Source: Alphaproteobacteria bacterium (GTDB lineage: Bacteria > Pseudomonadota > Alphaproteobacteria > Sphingomonadales > Sphingomonadaceae). Taken from it: a DNA stretch of 9,635 nt. Positions 1-7,299 of this stretch are shown piece by piece. The translations under genes were made by a program, and so were the position numbers. The notes under the pieces are model-generated. The model saw only the letters and a program-made list of their open reading frames with translations, made no database searches and had not been told where the DNA came from. Position 1 is the stretch's first letter. The number at the start of each line of letters is the position of its first letter. The stretch spans positions 1 through 9,635 of the forward strand of contig JAQGLD010000001.1 in the NCBI GenBank assembly GCA_028293055.1, given 5' to 3'.

Positions 1-800
1 TCGTCGTGTTCATGAACAAGGTCGACCTGGTCGACGACGCCGAGATCCTCGAGCTCGTCGAGCTGGAGATCCGCGAACTGCTCTCGAAGTACGACTTCGA
101 CGGCGACAACATCCCGGTCATCCAGGGCTCGGCCGTCGCCGCGCTGAACGACAAGACGCCGGAAATCGGCCACGATGCCGTGCTCAAGCTGATGGAAGCT
201 GTCGACAGCTGGATCCCGCAGCCGGAGCGTCCGCTCGATCGTCCGTTCCTGATGCCGATCGAGGACGTGTTCTCGATCTCGGGTCGCGGCACGGTGGTCA
301 CCGGTCGCGTCGAGGGCGGCATCGTCAAGGTCGGCGAGGAAGTCGAGATCGTCGGCATCAAGGACACCAAGAAGACGGTGGTCACCGGCGTCGAGATGTT
401 CCGCAAGCTGCTCGATCAGGGCCAGGCGGGCGACAATATCGGCGCGCTGATCCGCGGCGTTGGCCGTGAGGAAGTCGAGCGCGGGCAGGTTCTCTGCAAG
501 CCGGGCTCGATCCGTCCGCACACCGACTTCTCCGCCGAGGTCTATGTCCTCTCGAAGGACGAGGGCGGCCGTCACACGCCGTTCTTCGCCAACTACCGTC
601 CGCAATTCTACTTCCGCACGACCGATGTGACGGGCGAAGTGGTGCTCCCGGAGGGGACCGAGATGGTCATGCCCGGCGACAATGTGACGCTCGGCGTGAA
701 GCTGATCGCTCCGATCGCGATGGATCAGGGTCTGCGCTTCGCCATTCGCGAAGGCGGCCGGACCGTCGGCGCAGGGGTTGTCGCCGAGATCACTAAGTAA
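1..800 (+). CDS. tuf: Elongation factor EF-Tu, 5' end outside the window (partial)
   Basis: GTPase that delivers aminoacyl-tRNA to the ribosomal A site in the cytoplasm. The visible frame begins with VVFMNKVD, the NKxD guanine-specificity motif, so about the first 130 of roughly 395 residues lie upstream of the window, including the P-loop and switch regions. The SA(L) guanine-binding motif appears as GSAVAAL, with Val where Leu is usual. Domain 2 starts near [24 protein letters not shown]. Domain 3 follows, with the conserved segments [22 protein letters not shown] and [12 protein letters not shown], and ends in the usual [23 protein letters not shown]. The stop is TAA at 798-800. The gene sits 214 nt before rpsJ, as in the classical str-S10 arrangement. 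Whether this is the only tuf copy in the genome cannot be seen. Identification is certain. Confidence 0.98.
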   Translation, partial: VVFMNKVDLVDDAEILELVELEIRELLSKYDFDGDNIPVIQGSAVAALNDKTPEIGHDAVLKLMEAVDSWIPQPERPLDRPFLMPIEDVFSISGRGTVVTGRVEGGIVKVGEEVEIVGIKDTKKTVVTGVEMFRKLLDQGQAGDNIGALIRGVGREEVERGQVLCKPGSIRPHTDFSAEVYVLSKDEGGRHTPFFANYRPQFYFRTTDVTGEVVLPEGTEMVMPGDNVTLGVKLIAPIAMDQGLRFAIREGGRTVGAGVVAEITK

Positions 801-812
801 TATAGGGCCTTC

Positions 813-858
813 AGCCGCGCGGGTCGGGAGATTCGCGCGGCTCCCGCTTTTGCCTTTT
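813..858 (+). terminator. Possible weak terminator after tuf
   Basis: A perfect 9-bp inverted repeat, AGCCGCGCG (813-821) with CGCGCGGCT (834-842), lies 12 nt after the tuf stop and encloses a 12-nt loop. A second, overlapping pair, CGGGAG (825-830) with CTCCCG (841-846), cannot form at the same time and is followed directly by C-TTTT-GCC-TTTT (847-858). The T-tract is interrupted, so termination may be partial, letting some tuf transcription read into rpsJ. It could also be an mRNA 3'-end stabiliser or processing structure. The pairing is seen directly; the role is inferred. Confidence 0.5.
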
Positions 859-894
859 GGCTGTAGCGGATGAACGCCTTTCAGTTCGAGTTCA

Positions 895-1014
895 GGCCGC
901 ACCGGGGCCGCAAGGCACCGGTCGGCATAGTTTTGGTTTGGTGCCTTCACTGGCGATGGCGGGTTTGCCCGCCGAAGCTTCGAAGAAGGCGGGCTCTTTG
1001 CATCGGTAGCAGGT
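895..1014 (+). promoter_or_regulatory. Structured 5' leader upstream of rpsJ (candidate)
   Basis: This stretch has no credible gene and holds three inverted repeats. AAGGCACC (912-919) pairs perfectly with GGTGCCTT (940-947). GGCGGG (958-963) pairs with CCCGCC (968-973) around a 4-nt loop. GCCCGCC (967-973) can instead pair with GGCGGGC (988-994), which is followed by TCTTTG (995-1000). The last two share 967-973 and exclude each other, the usual logic of an attenuator. The S10 operon of Escherichia coli is known to be controlled by L4 through an attenuating leader of different sequence; extending that idea here is inference. A short direct repeat GGCCGCA (895-901 and 906-912) precedes it. 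I find no convincing -35/-10 pair in 843-930, so the promoter is not placed. Confidence 0.4.
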
Positions 1015-1326
<312 letters not shown>

Positions 1327-1582
1327 GAGGCCGCGTCGCGGCTCACGCCGCGACCAGACTGGCTTACGGCTTTTGCCGCTAAGGCAGGAAAGACAAAGGG
1401 ATACCGCGCAGCAATGCTGCGGTCTGCGTCCCCGCCGTTTCGCTTTCGAGCGAAGCAAGAGCCCAGGCGGGACACGCTAATATTTCCGGGCTTGAGCGGA
1501 CTCCGCCGAAGCATCGCTTTGGCGGGACCGTGCACGCCCCCGGCAATGGTGCCGTGGGGCCTCTGTCATAAGGAGCATGATC
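1327..1582 (+). promoter_or_regulatory. Hairpin-rich 250-nt spacer and leader before rplC (candidate structured RNA)
   Basis: There is no credible coding sequence here. Read as RNA on the + strand it holds a chain of stems. GTCGCGGC (1335-1342) pairs with GCCGCGAC (1347-1354), loop TCAC. CGGC/GCCG (1367-1378) closes a TTTT loop. ACCGC (1403-1407) pairs with GCGGT (1419-1423). CCCGCC (1431-1436) pairs with GGCGGG (1466-1471), enclosing TTCGCT/AGCGAA (1439-1454) with a UUCG loop. A 10-bp stem at 1503-1525, including one G-T pair, closes a 3-nt loop. GCCCCCGGCA (1536-1545) pairs with TGCCG-T-GGGGC (1550-1560) with one bulged T. The rplC Shine-Dalgarno AAGGAG (1570-1575) follows unpaired. Plausible roles are a ribosomal-protein binding site controlling rplC-rplD, an RNase processing site, or an internal promoter region. 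Which of these applies is not decided by the sequence. Confidence 0.5.
1502..1526 (+). repeat. 10-bp stem with triloop, related to the rpsJ-leader hairpin
   Basis: The arms CCGCCGAAGC (1503-1512) and GCTTTGGCGG (1516-1525) pair along their full length with one G-T wobble around the loop ATC, and T1502-G1526 can extend the stem by another wobble. Positions 1503-1516 match 969-982 in the rpsJ leader at 13 of 14 bases, and both are followed within a few bases by GGCGGG. It may be a short dispersed palindromic element of the REP type, or a recurring RNA-binding site within this operon. The similarity is seen directly; the class is inferred. Confidence 0.45.
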
Positions 1583-2434
1583 ATGCGCACTGGCGTGATC
1601 GCTAAGAAAATGGGGATGACCCGCTTGTTCCAGGAAGACGGCCGCCATGTGCCCGTCACCGTCCTGGCGCTCGAAAACGTCCAGGTGATTGCCCGCAAGG
1701 AAGCGGATCGTGACGGCTATGTCGCGGTCCAGCTCGGCGCCGGCACCGCCAAGGCGAAGAATGTCGCCAAGCCGCAGCGCGGCCATTTCGGCAAGGCCGA
1801 GGTCGAGCCCAAGGCGCGGGTCGCCGAGTTCGTCGTCGCCGAGGACGCGCTCCTCGATGTCGGCGCCGAGGTCACCGCCGACCATTATGTCGCCGGACAA
1901 TATGTCGACATCCAGGGCGTCACCCAGGGCAAGGGCTTTGCCGGAGCGATGAAGCGCTGGGGCTTCGGCGGTCTTCGCGCCACCCACGGCGTCTCGCTTT
2001 CGCACCGTTCGCACGGCTCGACCGGCAACCGTCAGGATCCGGGCCGCGTCTTCAAGAACAAGAAGATGGCCGGTCATATGGGCGCCCGCAACCGCACCCA
2101 GCAGAATCTCGAGATCGTCCGCACCGACGTCGATCGTGGCCTGCTCTTCGTCAAGGGCTCGGTCCCCGGGCACAAGGGCGGCTGGCTGCTGGTCAAGGAT
2201 TCGGTCAAGGAACCGCGCCCCGAGGGTGCGCCTTATCCCGCCGGGATCCGCGCGATCCACGAGCAGATCGAGCATGAGGAAGCTCCGGCCGGAATGGTCG
2301 AGGCTGCCGCCACCCACGAATTGCCGCCCCTGCCGGGCGCCGAAGAAGTTGCCGCCGGTGTCGCCGAGGCCGATGCGCACGCCGCCGAGGCGAGCGTGTC
2401 CGACGCGGCCTCCGACGAGAGCAAGGAAGGCTAA
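1583..2434 (+). CDS. rplC: 50S ribosomal protein L3 with long acidic C-terminal tail
   Basis: Large-subunit protein that binds 23S rRNA early in assembly and reaches toward the peptidyl-transferase centre. The core, about residues 1-210, is typical: [16 protein letters not shown] at the start, then QGTTQ-like [20 protein letters not shown] and [24 protein letters not shown]. Gln151 in GNRQDPG aligns with the glutamine methylated by PrmB in E. coli. Residues 211-283 form an Ala/Glu/Pro-rich, mostly acidic tail that E. coli L3 (209 residues) lacks. I chose ATG 1583 because AAGGAG (1570-1575) is 7 nt upstream of it; the in-frame ATG at 1577 is only 1 nt from that site and would add Met-Ile. The rplD start follows 3 nt after the stop. 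Family identity is certain; the tail's role is unknown. Confidence 0.97.
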   Translation: MRTGVIAKKMGMTRLFQEDGRHVPVTVLALENVQVIARKEADRDGYVAVQLGAGTAKAKNVAKPQRGHFGKAEVEPKARVAEFVVAEDALLDVGAEVTADHYVAGQYVDIQGVTQGKGFAGAMKRWGFGGLRATHGVSLSHRSHGSTGNRQDPGRVFKNKKMAGHMGARNRTQQNLEIVRTDVDRGLLFVKGSVPGHKGGWLLVKDSVKEPRPEGAPYPAGIRAIHEQIEHEEAPAGMVEAAATHELPPLPGAEEVAAGVAEADAHAAEASVSDAASDESKEG

Positions 2435-2437
2435 GCC

Positions 2438-3064
2438 ATGAAGGTCACAGTTCAGACCCTCGACGCCAAGGGCAATGGCGAGATCGAGCTCAACGACGAA
2501 GTGTTCGGCGTCGAGCCCCGCGCCGACATTCTTCACCGTGTCGTCACCTGGCAGCTCGAGAAGCGCCGCGGCACCGCCCGCGGAGCCCGCGAGCGTTCGG
2601 ATGTCGCCCGCACCGGAAAGAAATATGGCCGCCAGAAGGGCGGCGGTACCGCCCGTCACGGCGATCGCCGTGCCCCGATCTTCATCGGCGGCGGCAAGGC
2701 CCACGGTCCCCGAGTCCGCGACTTCAATCCGTCGCTGAACAAGAAGGTCCGCGCGCTCGGCCTGCGCATGGCGCTCTCCGCCAAGGCGCGCGATGGCCAG
2801 CTCGTCGTCGTCGACAGCCTCGATGTCGCAGAGGGCAAGACCAGGTCGCTCAAGGCGCAGCTCGCCAAGCTCGGCTTCGGCAAGACCGCTCTGTTCATCG
2901 ACGGCGACGCGCTCAACATCGGCTTCGCCAAGGCGTCGTCGAACCTGCGCGAGATCGATGTGATGCCGGCGGTCGGCGCCAATGTGTACGACATTTTGAA
3001 GCATGAGACTCTGGTGCTGACCCGCGCCGCGGTCGAGAAGCTGGAGGCGCGGTTCAATGGCTAA
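2438..3064 (+). CDS. rplD: 50S ribosomal protein L4
   Basis: Large-subunit protein whose extended loop lines the peptide exit tunnel with L22. In E. coli it also represses its own S10 operon. The 208-residue product has the globular start [12 protein letters not shown], the basic loop at about residues 45-95 ([20 protein letters not shown], then [16 protein letters not shown]), and the Rossmann-like remainder with [19 protein letters not shown] and the C-terminal [24 protein letters not shown]. The [12 protein letters not shown] segment is where macrolide-resistance changes occur in other species; it looks wild type. The Shine-Dalgarno AAGGAAGG lies in the last codons of rplC, 3 nt before the ATG. 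Its end overlaps rplW by 8 nt, implying translational coupling. Confidence 0.98.
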   Translation: MKVTVQTLDAKGNGEIELNDEVFGVEPRADILHRVVTWQLEKRRGTARGARERSDVARTGKKYGRQKGGGTARHGDRRAPIFIGGGKAHGPRVRDFNPSLNKKVRALGLRMALSAKARDGQLVVVDSLDVAEGKTRSLKAQLAKLGFGKTALFIDGDALNIGFAKASSNLREIDVMPAVGANVYDILKHETLVLTRAAVEKLEARFNG

Positions 3065-3377
3065 GAAGCCTGCCAAGTCGGCTGGTGTCGACATCAACCA
3101 TTATGATGTCGTCCTTGCCCCCCACATCACCGAGAAGGCGACTTTGCTCTCCGAGCATAATGCAGTCGTGTTCAAGGTCGCCCAGGACGCCTCCAAGCCG
3201 CAGATCAAGGCAGCGGTCGAGGCCCTGTTCGGTGTCGATGTGACCGGGGTCAACACCATCAATCAGAAGGGCAAGACGAAGAGGTGGAAGGGTCGTCCCT
3301 ACACCCGTTCGGATGTCAAGAAGGCGATCGTGACGCTGGCCGAGGGCCAGACCATCGACGTCACCACCGGTATTTGA
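3057..3377 (+). CDS. rplW: 50S ribosomal protein L23
   Basis: Protein at the rim of the peptide exit tunnel and docking site for trigger factor and the signal recognition particle. The 106-residue product has a short Lys-rich N-terminal extension followed by the family core: [43 protein letters not shown], and the basic loop [34 protein letters not shown]. Glu26 in ITEKAT aligns with the conserved glutamate (E. coli Glu18) that contacts trigger factor. The start ATGGCTAA overlaps the rplD stop by 8 nt, with GGAGG (3043-3047) 9 nt upstream. The rplB start follows after 10 nt. Identification is secure. Confidence 0.98.
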   Translation: MAKKPAKSAGVDINHYDVVLAPHITEKATLLSEHNAVVFKVAQDASKPQIKAAVEALFGVDVTGVNTINQKGKTKRWKGRPYTRSDVKKAIVTLAEGQTIDVTTGI

Positions 3378-3387
3378 GGCGCGAGCG

Positions 3388-4224
3388 ATGGCACTCAAGA
3401 AATATAATCCGACCACCTCGTCGCAGCGCGGCCTGGTCCTGGTCGACAAGTCGTCCCTGTGGAAGGGCAAGCCGGTCAAGGCGCTTACCGAAGGCAAGCA
3501 CAAGACCGGCGGGCGCAACAACAAGGGCCATGTCACCTCGCGCGGCATCGCCGGCGGTCACAAGCAGCGTTACCGCCAGATCGACTTCAAGCGTCGCAAG
3601 TGGGACATGCCGGCCACCGTCGAGCGGCTGGAATATGATCCCAACCGCACCGCCTTCATCGCTCTGGTGAAGTATGAGGATGGCGAGGTCGCCTACATCA
3701 TCGCGCCGCAGCGCCTGGCTTCCGGAGACACGATCGTCGCCGGCCGCAAGGTCGATGTGAAGCCGGGCAATGCGATGGAGCTGGGCGCGATCCCGGTCGG
3801 CACCATCGTCCACAATGTCGAGATGAAGCCGGGCAAGGGCGGCCAGATCGCCCGGTCCGCAGGCACCTATGTCCAGGTCGTCGGCCGCGACCGCGGAATG
3901 GTCATCGTCCGTCTCAACTCGGGCGAGCAGCGCTACATCCACTCCAATTGCATGGCGACGATCGGTGCGGTGTCGAACCCCGACAACCAGAACCAGAATT
4001 TCGCCAAGGCCGGCCGCAGCCGCTGGATGGGCCGTCGTCCGCTGACCCGCGGCGTCGCCAAGAACCCGGTCGACCATCCGCACGGGGGTGGTGAAGGCCG
4101 CACCTCGGGCGGCCGCCACCCGGTCACTCCGTGGGGCAAGCCGACCAAGGGTGCCCGTACCCGCAGCAACAAGTCGACCGACAAGATGATCATCCGGTCG
4201 CGTCACGCGAAGAAGAAGAGGTAG
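3388..4224 (+). CDS. rplB: 50S ribosomal protein L2
   Basis: Highly conserved 23S rRNA-binding protein needed for subunit joining and an active peptidyl-transferase centre. Length is 278 residues, close to the usual 273-278. Recognisable blocks are the N-terminal [17 protein letters not shown], the OB-fold region with [27 protein letters not shown], the SH3-like region with [19 protein letters not shown], and the C-terminal signature [27 protein letters not shown]. The histidine of PHGGGEG (His232) aligns with the functionally important His229 of E. coli. The end SRHAKKKR is the normal basic tail. The Shine-Dalgarno GAGG (3376-3379) overlaps the rplW stop codon. The gap to rpsS is 2 nt. Confidence 0.98.
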   Translation: MALKKYNPTTSSQRGLVLVDKSSLWKGKPVKALTEGKHKTGGRNNKGHVTSRGIAGGHKQRYRQIDFKRRKWDMPATVERLEYDPNRTAFIALVKYEDGEVAYIIAPQRLASGDTIVAGRKVDVKPGNAMELGAIPVGTIVHNVEMKPGKGGQIARSAGTYVQVVGRDRGMVIVRLNSGEQRYIHSNCMATIGAVSNPDNQNQNFAKAGRSRWMGRRPLTRGVAKNPVDHPHGGGEGRTSGGRHPVTPWGKPTKGARTRSNKSTDKMIIRSRHAKKKR

Positions 4225-4226
4225 AT

Positions 4227-4502
4227 ATGGCCCGCTCCGTCTGGAAAGGTCCGTTCGTCGAACTGTCGCTGCTCAAGAAGGCAGAGACGGCGCAGGAGGC
4301 GAACAGCCGCTCGCCGATCAAGACCTGGTCGCGCCGCTCCACCATCCTGCCGCAGTTCGTCGGCCTGGTGTTCAACGTCTATAACGGCCGCAAGTTCGTG
4401 CCGGTGTCGATCAACGAGGACATGGTGGGCATGAAGCTCGGCGAGTTCGCGCCGACCCGCTACTTCCCCGGCCACGCCGCCGACAAGAAGGGCAAGAGGT
4501 AA
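4227..4502 (+). CDS. rpsS: 30S ribosomal protein S19
   Basis: Small-subunit head protein that pairs with S13 and contacts the A-site tRNA region. The 91-residue product is the normal length and reads [18 protein letters not shown] at the start, [26 protein letters not shown] in the middle and [20 protein letters not shown] at the end. The reading frame stays open upstream to 4131 inside rplB, but the family always begins at MARS, and AGAGGT (4217-4222) sits 4 nt before the ATG at 4227, so that start is used. The Shine-Dalgarno overlaps the rplB stop TAG, indicating coupling. Confidence 0.98.
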   Translation: MARSVWKGPFVELSLLKKAETAQEANSRSPIKTWSRRSTILPQFVGLVFNVYNGRKFVPVSINEDMVGMKLGEFAPTRYFPGHAADKKGKR

Positions 4503-4505
4503 GCC

Positions 4506-4886
4506 ATGGGCAAGGAAGCATCCCCCCGCAAGGTGGCTGACAACGAGGCGCTCGCCGTCGGGACCCAGATCCGGGGTTCGGCGCAGAAGCTCAACCTCGT
4601 CGCGACCCTGATCCGCGGCCGCAAGGCCGAGGACGCGCTCAACATCCTCTCCTTCTCGAAGAAGGCGATGGCGATCGATGTCAGGAAGGTGCTCGCTTCG
4701 GCGATCGCCAATGCCGAGAACAACCACAACCTCGATGTCGACAGCCTCGTCGTCGCCGAGGCCTCGGTCGGCAAGAGCCTGTCGATGAAGCGCTTCACGC
4801 CCCGCGCCCGCGGCCGCGCCAGCCGGATCGTCAAACCGTTCAGCCGCGTGCGCATCGTCGTCCGCGAGCAGCAGCAGGAAGCTTAA
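4506..4886 (+). CDS. rplV: 50S ribosomal protein L22
   Basis: Large-subunit protein with a long beta-hairpin lining the exit tunnel opposite L4. The 126-residue product has about 12 extra N-terminal residues compared with E. coli, then the core [27 protein letters not shown], the helical [27 protein letters not shown], and the hairpin with [30 protein letters not shown] at about residues 90-119. Macrolide-resistance changes occur in this hairpin in other bacteria; no deletion or duplication is seen. The Shine-Dalgarno AGAGGT (4495-4500) runs into the rpsS stop TAA. The gap to rpsC is 2 nt. Confidence 0.98.
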   Translation: MGKEASPRKVADNEALAVGTQIRGSAQKLNLVATLIRGRKAEDALNILSFSKKAMAIDVRKVLASAIANAENNHNLDVDSLVVAEASVGKSLSMKRFTPRARGRASRIVKPFSRVRIVVREQQQEA

Positions 4887-4888
4887 TC

Positions 4889-5584
4889 ATGGGTCAGAAG
4901 AGCAACCCGATCGGGCTTCGGCTGCAGATCAACCGGACCTGGGACAGCCGCTGGTACGCCGAGGGCGAATCCTATGCGCGCCTGCTCATGGAGGATCTCA
5001 AGATCCGCAAGTTCGTGATGAAGACGCTTCCCCAGGCGGCCATCTCGAAGGTGGTGATCGAGCGTCCGGCCAAATTGTGCCGGGTCTCCATCTATGCCGC
5101 GCGCCCCGGCGTGATCATCGGCAAGAAGGGCGCCGACATCGAGAAATTGCGCAAGCAACTCGGCGCGATGACCTCGAGCGACGTCTCGCTGAACATCGTC
5201 GAGATCCGCAAGCCCGAGATCGATTCCAAGCTCGTCGCCCAGTCGGTCGCCGACCAGCTCGAGCGCCGCATCGCCTTCCGCCGCGCGATGAAGCGTGCGG
5301 TCCAGTCGGCGCTGCGCCTTGGCGCCGAGGGAATCCGCATTACATGTGCAGGGCGGCTCGGCGGCGCCGAGATCGCCCGCACCGAATGGTATCGTGAAGG
5401 GCGCGTCCCGCTCCACACCCTGCGCGGCAATGTCGACTATGCCGAGGCGACTGCGCACACCGCTTACGGTGTCTGCGGCGTCAAGGTCTGGATCTTCAAG
5501 GGCGAGATTCTCGGCCACGATCCGCTAGCCCAGGACCGGTTGATGATGGAGGCCCAGACCTCCGGCGTCCGGCCTGCCCGCTGA
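4889..5584 (+). CDS. rpsC: 30S ribosomal protein S3
   Basis: Small-subunit protein at the mRNA entry channel. The 231-residue product begins [25 protein letters not shown] type II KH domain follows, with the GxxG loop as I77-G-K-K-G-A-D83. The C-terminal S3 domain contains RRAMKRAV (residues 131-138), where R131, R132 and K135 match the residues tied to the ribosome's mRNA-helicase activity in E. coli. It continues with [27 protein letters not shown] and ends after WIFKGEIL. Length is close to the usual 210-235. The Shine-Dalgarno AGGAAG (4876-4881) lies within the end of rplV, 7 nt from the ATG. Confidence 0.98.
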   Translation: MGQKSNPIGLRLQINRTWDSRWYAEGESYARLLMEDLKIRKFVMKTLPQAAISKVVIERPAKLCRVSIYAARPGVIIGKKGADIEKLRKQLGAMTSSDVSLNIVEIRKPEIDSKLVAQSVADQLERRIAFRRAMKRAVQSALRLGAEGIRITCAGRLGGAEIARTEWYREGRVPLHTLRGNVDYAEATAHTAYGVCGVKVWIFKGEILGHDPLAQDRLMMEAQTSGVRPAR

Positions 5585-5598
5585 TTTAGGAACGAACG

Positions 5599-6030
5599 AT
5601 GCTGCAACCGAAACGCACCAAGTTCCGCAAGGCCTTCAAGGGCCGCATCCATGGCAATGCCAAGGGTGGCACGGATCTCAACCACGGCGCCTATGGCCTC
5701 AAGGCCATGGAGCCGGAGCGGATCACCGCGCGCCAGATCGAGGCGGCCCGCCGCGCGATCACGCGCCACATCAAGCGCCAGGGGCGCTTGTGGATCCGCA
5801 TCTTCCCAGATCTGCCGGTCTCTTCGAAGCCGGCCGAAGTCCGCATGGGCTCGGGCAAGGGCAGCCCCGAATTCTGGGTCGCCCGCGTGAAGCCGGGCCG
5901 TATCCTGTTCGAGCTCGACGGTGTCCCAGGCCATATCGCCAAGGTCGCCTTCGAGCGCGCCGCCGAGAAGCTTCCGATCAAGACCAAGGTCATCGCGCGT
6001 CTCGGCGAATCCCTGCTCGAGGACGCATGA
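5599..6030 (+). CDS. rplP: 50S ribosomal protein L16
   Basis: Large-subunit protein near the A-site tRNA and the central protuberance, needed late in assembly. The 143-residue product opens with the canonical [19 protein letters not shown] and carries [14 protein letters not shown] [30 protein letters not shown], then [29 protein letters not shown]. Arg82 in VRMG aligns with the arginine hydroxylated in E. coli L16 (Arg81). The C-terminus is a few residues longer than E. coli's (GESLLEDA). The gap after rpsC is 14 nt and contains TAGGAACG as Shine-Dalgarno. Its stop TGA lies within the ATGA at 6027-6030, next to the start of rpmC. Confidence 0.98.
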   Translation: MLQPKRTKFRKAFKGRIHGNAKGGTDLNHGAYGLKAMEPERITARQIEAARRAITRHIKRQGRLWIRIFPDLPVSSKPAEVRMGSGKGSPEFWVARVKPGRILFELDGVPGHIAKVAFERAAEKLPIKTKVIARLGESLLEDA

Positions 6031-6032
6031 TC

Positions 6033-6242
6033 ATGGCCCAGTTCGACGACATCAAGGTCCGCACCGACGACGAGCTCTCGACCCAGCTGGGCGAGCTCAA
6101 GCGCGAGCAGTTCAACCTGCGCTTCCAGGCCGCGACCAATCAGCTCGAGAAGCCGTCCAGGGTTCGCGAGGTGCGCCGCACCATCGCCCAGATCCGGACG
6201 CTGCAGAACGAGCGCGCCCGCGCCGCGCGCGCCAAGGCCTAA
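6033..6242 (+). CDS. rpmC: 50S ribosomal protein L29
   Basis: Small helical-hairpin protein at the tunnel exit beside L23, contributing to the chaperone and SRP docking area. The 69-residue product is MAQFDDIKVRTDDELSTQL followed by the family core ELKREQFNLRFQAATNQLEKPSRVREVRRTIAQIRTL. Two in-frame starts exist in ATGATCATG: 6027, which overlaps the rplP stop by 4 nt, and 6033. I prefer 6033 because GAGGA (6019-6023) is 9 nt away and most L29 proteins begin near MA; 6027 would add Met-Ile and has only 3 nt of spacing. The gene frame is also open far upstream inside rplP, which is a shadow. Identity is secure; the start is moderately so. Confidence 0.95.
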   Translation: MAQFDDIKVRTDDELSTQLGELKREQFNLRFQAATNQLEKPSRVREVRRTIAQIRTLQNERARAARAKA

Positions 6243-6254
6243 GGAGTATATGAG

Positions 6255-6524
6255 ATGCCAAAGCGCGTCCTGACCGGGACCATCGTGTCCGACAAGACCG
6301 ACAAGACCGTGGTGGTCAATGTCGAGCGGCGGGTGAAGCACCCCCTCTACGGCAAGATCATCAAGCGCTCGAAGAAATATCATGCCCATGACGAGGGCAA
6401 CGAGTTTCGCGAGGGCGAGACCGTCCGCATCGAGGAGACGCGGCCGATCTCGAAGCTCAAGACCTGGAAGGTGGTCGACCGCGTGGACACCCATGCGACC
6501 CCTGCCAAGGCCGACATCGCCTAG
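6255..6524 (+). CDS. rpsQ: 30S ribosomal protein S17
   Basis: Primary 16S rRNA-binding OB-fold protein of the small-subunit body. The 89-residue product has the family pattern [45 protein letters not shown], then [26 protein letters not shown] strong AAGGAG (6241-6246), starting inside the rpmC stop codon, is 8 nt upstream of the ATG at 6255. An out-of-frame ATG at 6250 is too close to be used. It is the last gene of the S10 block; an 86-nt spacer separates it from rplN. Confidence 0.98.
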   Translation: MPKRVLTGTIVSDKTDKTVVVNVERRVKHPLYGKIIKRSKKYHAHDEGNEFREGETVRIEETRPISKLKTWKVVDRVDTHATPAKADIA

Positions 6525-6531
6525 GGTTTTC

Positions 6532-6553
6532 CGGGCCCGCCCGATCGGGCCCG
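6532..6553 (+). promoter_or_regulatory. GC-rich hairpin at the rpsQ-rplN (S10/spc) boundary
   Basis: CGGGCCCG occurs at 6532-6539 and again at 6546-6553, separated by CCCGAT. Because the 8-mer is its own reverse complement, the two copies pair perfectly as an 8-bp stem. Only ATTGTTG follows, so it is a poor intrinsic terminator; an mRNA processing or stabilising hairpin is as likely. The rest of 6525-6610 contains the 7-mer GTTGAAG twice (6557-6563 and 6585-6591) and the rplN Shine-Dalgarno AAGGA at 6598-6602. I see no convincing promoter. Confidence 0.45.
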
Positions 6554-6610
6554 ATTGTTGAAGCTGATCGCCGGACTGGTTCCGGTTGAAGTGAGAGAAG
6601 GAATGGATCG

Positions 6611-6979
6611 ATGATCCAGATGCAGTCGAACCTCGAGGTCGCTGACAATTCGGGGGCGAAGCGTGTCCAGTGCATCAAGGTGCTGGGCGGATCGAAGCGT
6701 CGCTTCGCCGGCGTTGGCGACATCATCGTCGTCTCGGTGAAGGAGGCCGCTCCGCGCGGCCGGGTGAAGAAGGGCGACGTCCACAAGGCCGTCATCGTTC
6801 GCACCGCCAAGGACATTCATCGCCCCGACGGGTCGACCATCCGGTTCGATTCCAACGCCGCGGTGCTCGTCAACAACAATTCGGAGCCGATCGGCACCCG
6901 CATCTTCGGCCCGGTGGTGCGCGAGCTGCGCGCCAGGAAGCATATGAAGATCATCAGTCTCGCGCCGGAGGTGCTGTAA
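6611..6979 (+). CDS. rplN: 50S ribosomal protein L14
   Basis: Five-stranded barrel protein at the subunit interface, forming intersubunit bridges and binding the silencing factor RsfS in other bacteria. The 122-residue product is the standard length: [27 protein letters not shown], then [36 protein letters not shown], then the signature region [30 protein letters not shown], ending [12 protein letters not shown]. It opens the spc block. AAGGA (6598-6602) lies 8 nt before the ATG. The start codon sits in the loop and closing base of a small perfect hairpin (6604-6618). The stop overlaps the rplX start by 1 nt. Confidence 0.98.
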   Translation: MIQMQSNLEVADNSGAKRVQCIKVLGGSKRRFAGVGDIIVVSVKEAAPRGRVKKGDVHKAVIVRTAKDIHRPDGSTIRFDSNAAVLVNNNSEPIGTRIFGPVVRELRARKHMKIISLAPEVL

Positions 6980-7299
6980 TGGCCGCTGCGAAGATCAAGA
7001 AAGGCGATCGCGTCGTGATCCTGTCCGGCAAGGACAAGGGTCGCCACGGCGAGGTCGTGAAGTCGATGCCCAAGGAGGGCAAGGTCGTCGTGTCCGGCAT
7101 CAATGTCGCCGCGCGTCACCGCAAGCCGAGCCAGACCAACCCGCAGGGCGGGATCGAGCGCAGCGAAGCGCCGCTCCACGTCTCCAAGGTTGCGCTGGAG
7201 GATCCGAAGACGGGCAAGCCGACGCGCGTCCGCTTCGAGGACCGCGATGGAAAGAAGGTCCGCGTTGCGGTGCGTTCCGGGGAGCTGATCAATGGCTGA
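6979..7299 (+). CDS. rplX: 50S ribosomal protein L24
   Basis: Early assembly protein at the tunnel exit with a KOW motif. The 106-residue product starts [27 protein letters not shown], which is the KOW segment, and continues [36 protein letters not shown] and [15 protein letters not shown]. The ATG at 6979 shares its A with the rplN stop (TAATG), and GGAGGT (6967-6972) is 6 nt upstream. The frame remains open upstream in rplN, but family alignment and the Shine-Dalgarno both fix this start. Its end overlaps rplE by 8 nt. Confidence 0.97.
   Translation: MAAAKIKKGDRVVILSGKDKGRHGEVVKSMPKEGKVVVSGINVAARHRKPSQTNPQGGIERSEAPLHVSKVALEDPKTGKPTRVRFEDRDGKKVRVAVRSGELING

Noticed and set aside
1478..1483. 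TAATAT as a possible -10 box in the rplC leader
   Set aside because: It matches the consensus at only 4 of 6 positions, and no TTGACA-like sequence lies about 17 nt upstream. An internal promoter cannot be excluded but is not supported.
1962..1971. GCTTCGGCGG inside rplC, the reverse complement of the motif shared by the two leaders
   Set aside because: It encodes the conserved GFGG of L3, so the protein sequence explains it; no pairing partner is seen beside it.
1379..3097. A 572-codon open frame on the - strand across the rplC leader, rplC and rplD
   Set aside because: It is antisense to unmistakable L3 and L4 genes. Long antisense frames are expected where the sense third codon positions are G/C-rich, and the translation is low-complexity Ala/Gly/Leu/Asp/Arg with no recognised domain.
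4131..4226. An upstream in-frame extension of rpsS
   Set aside because: It lies inside rplB, the residues do not resemble S19, and the MARS start at 4227 has a good Shine-Dalgarno.
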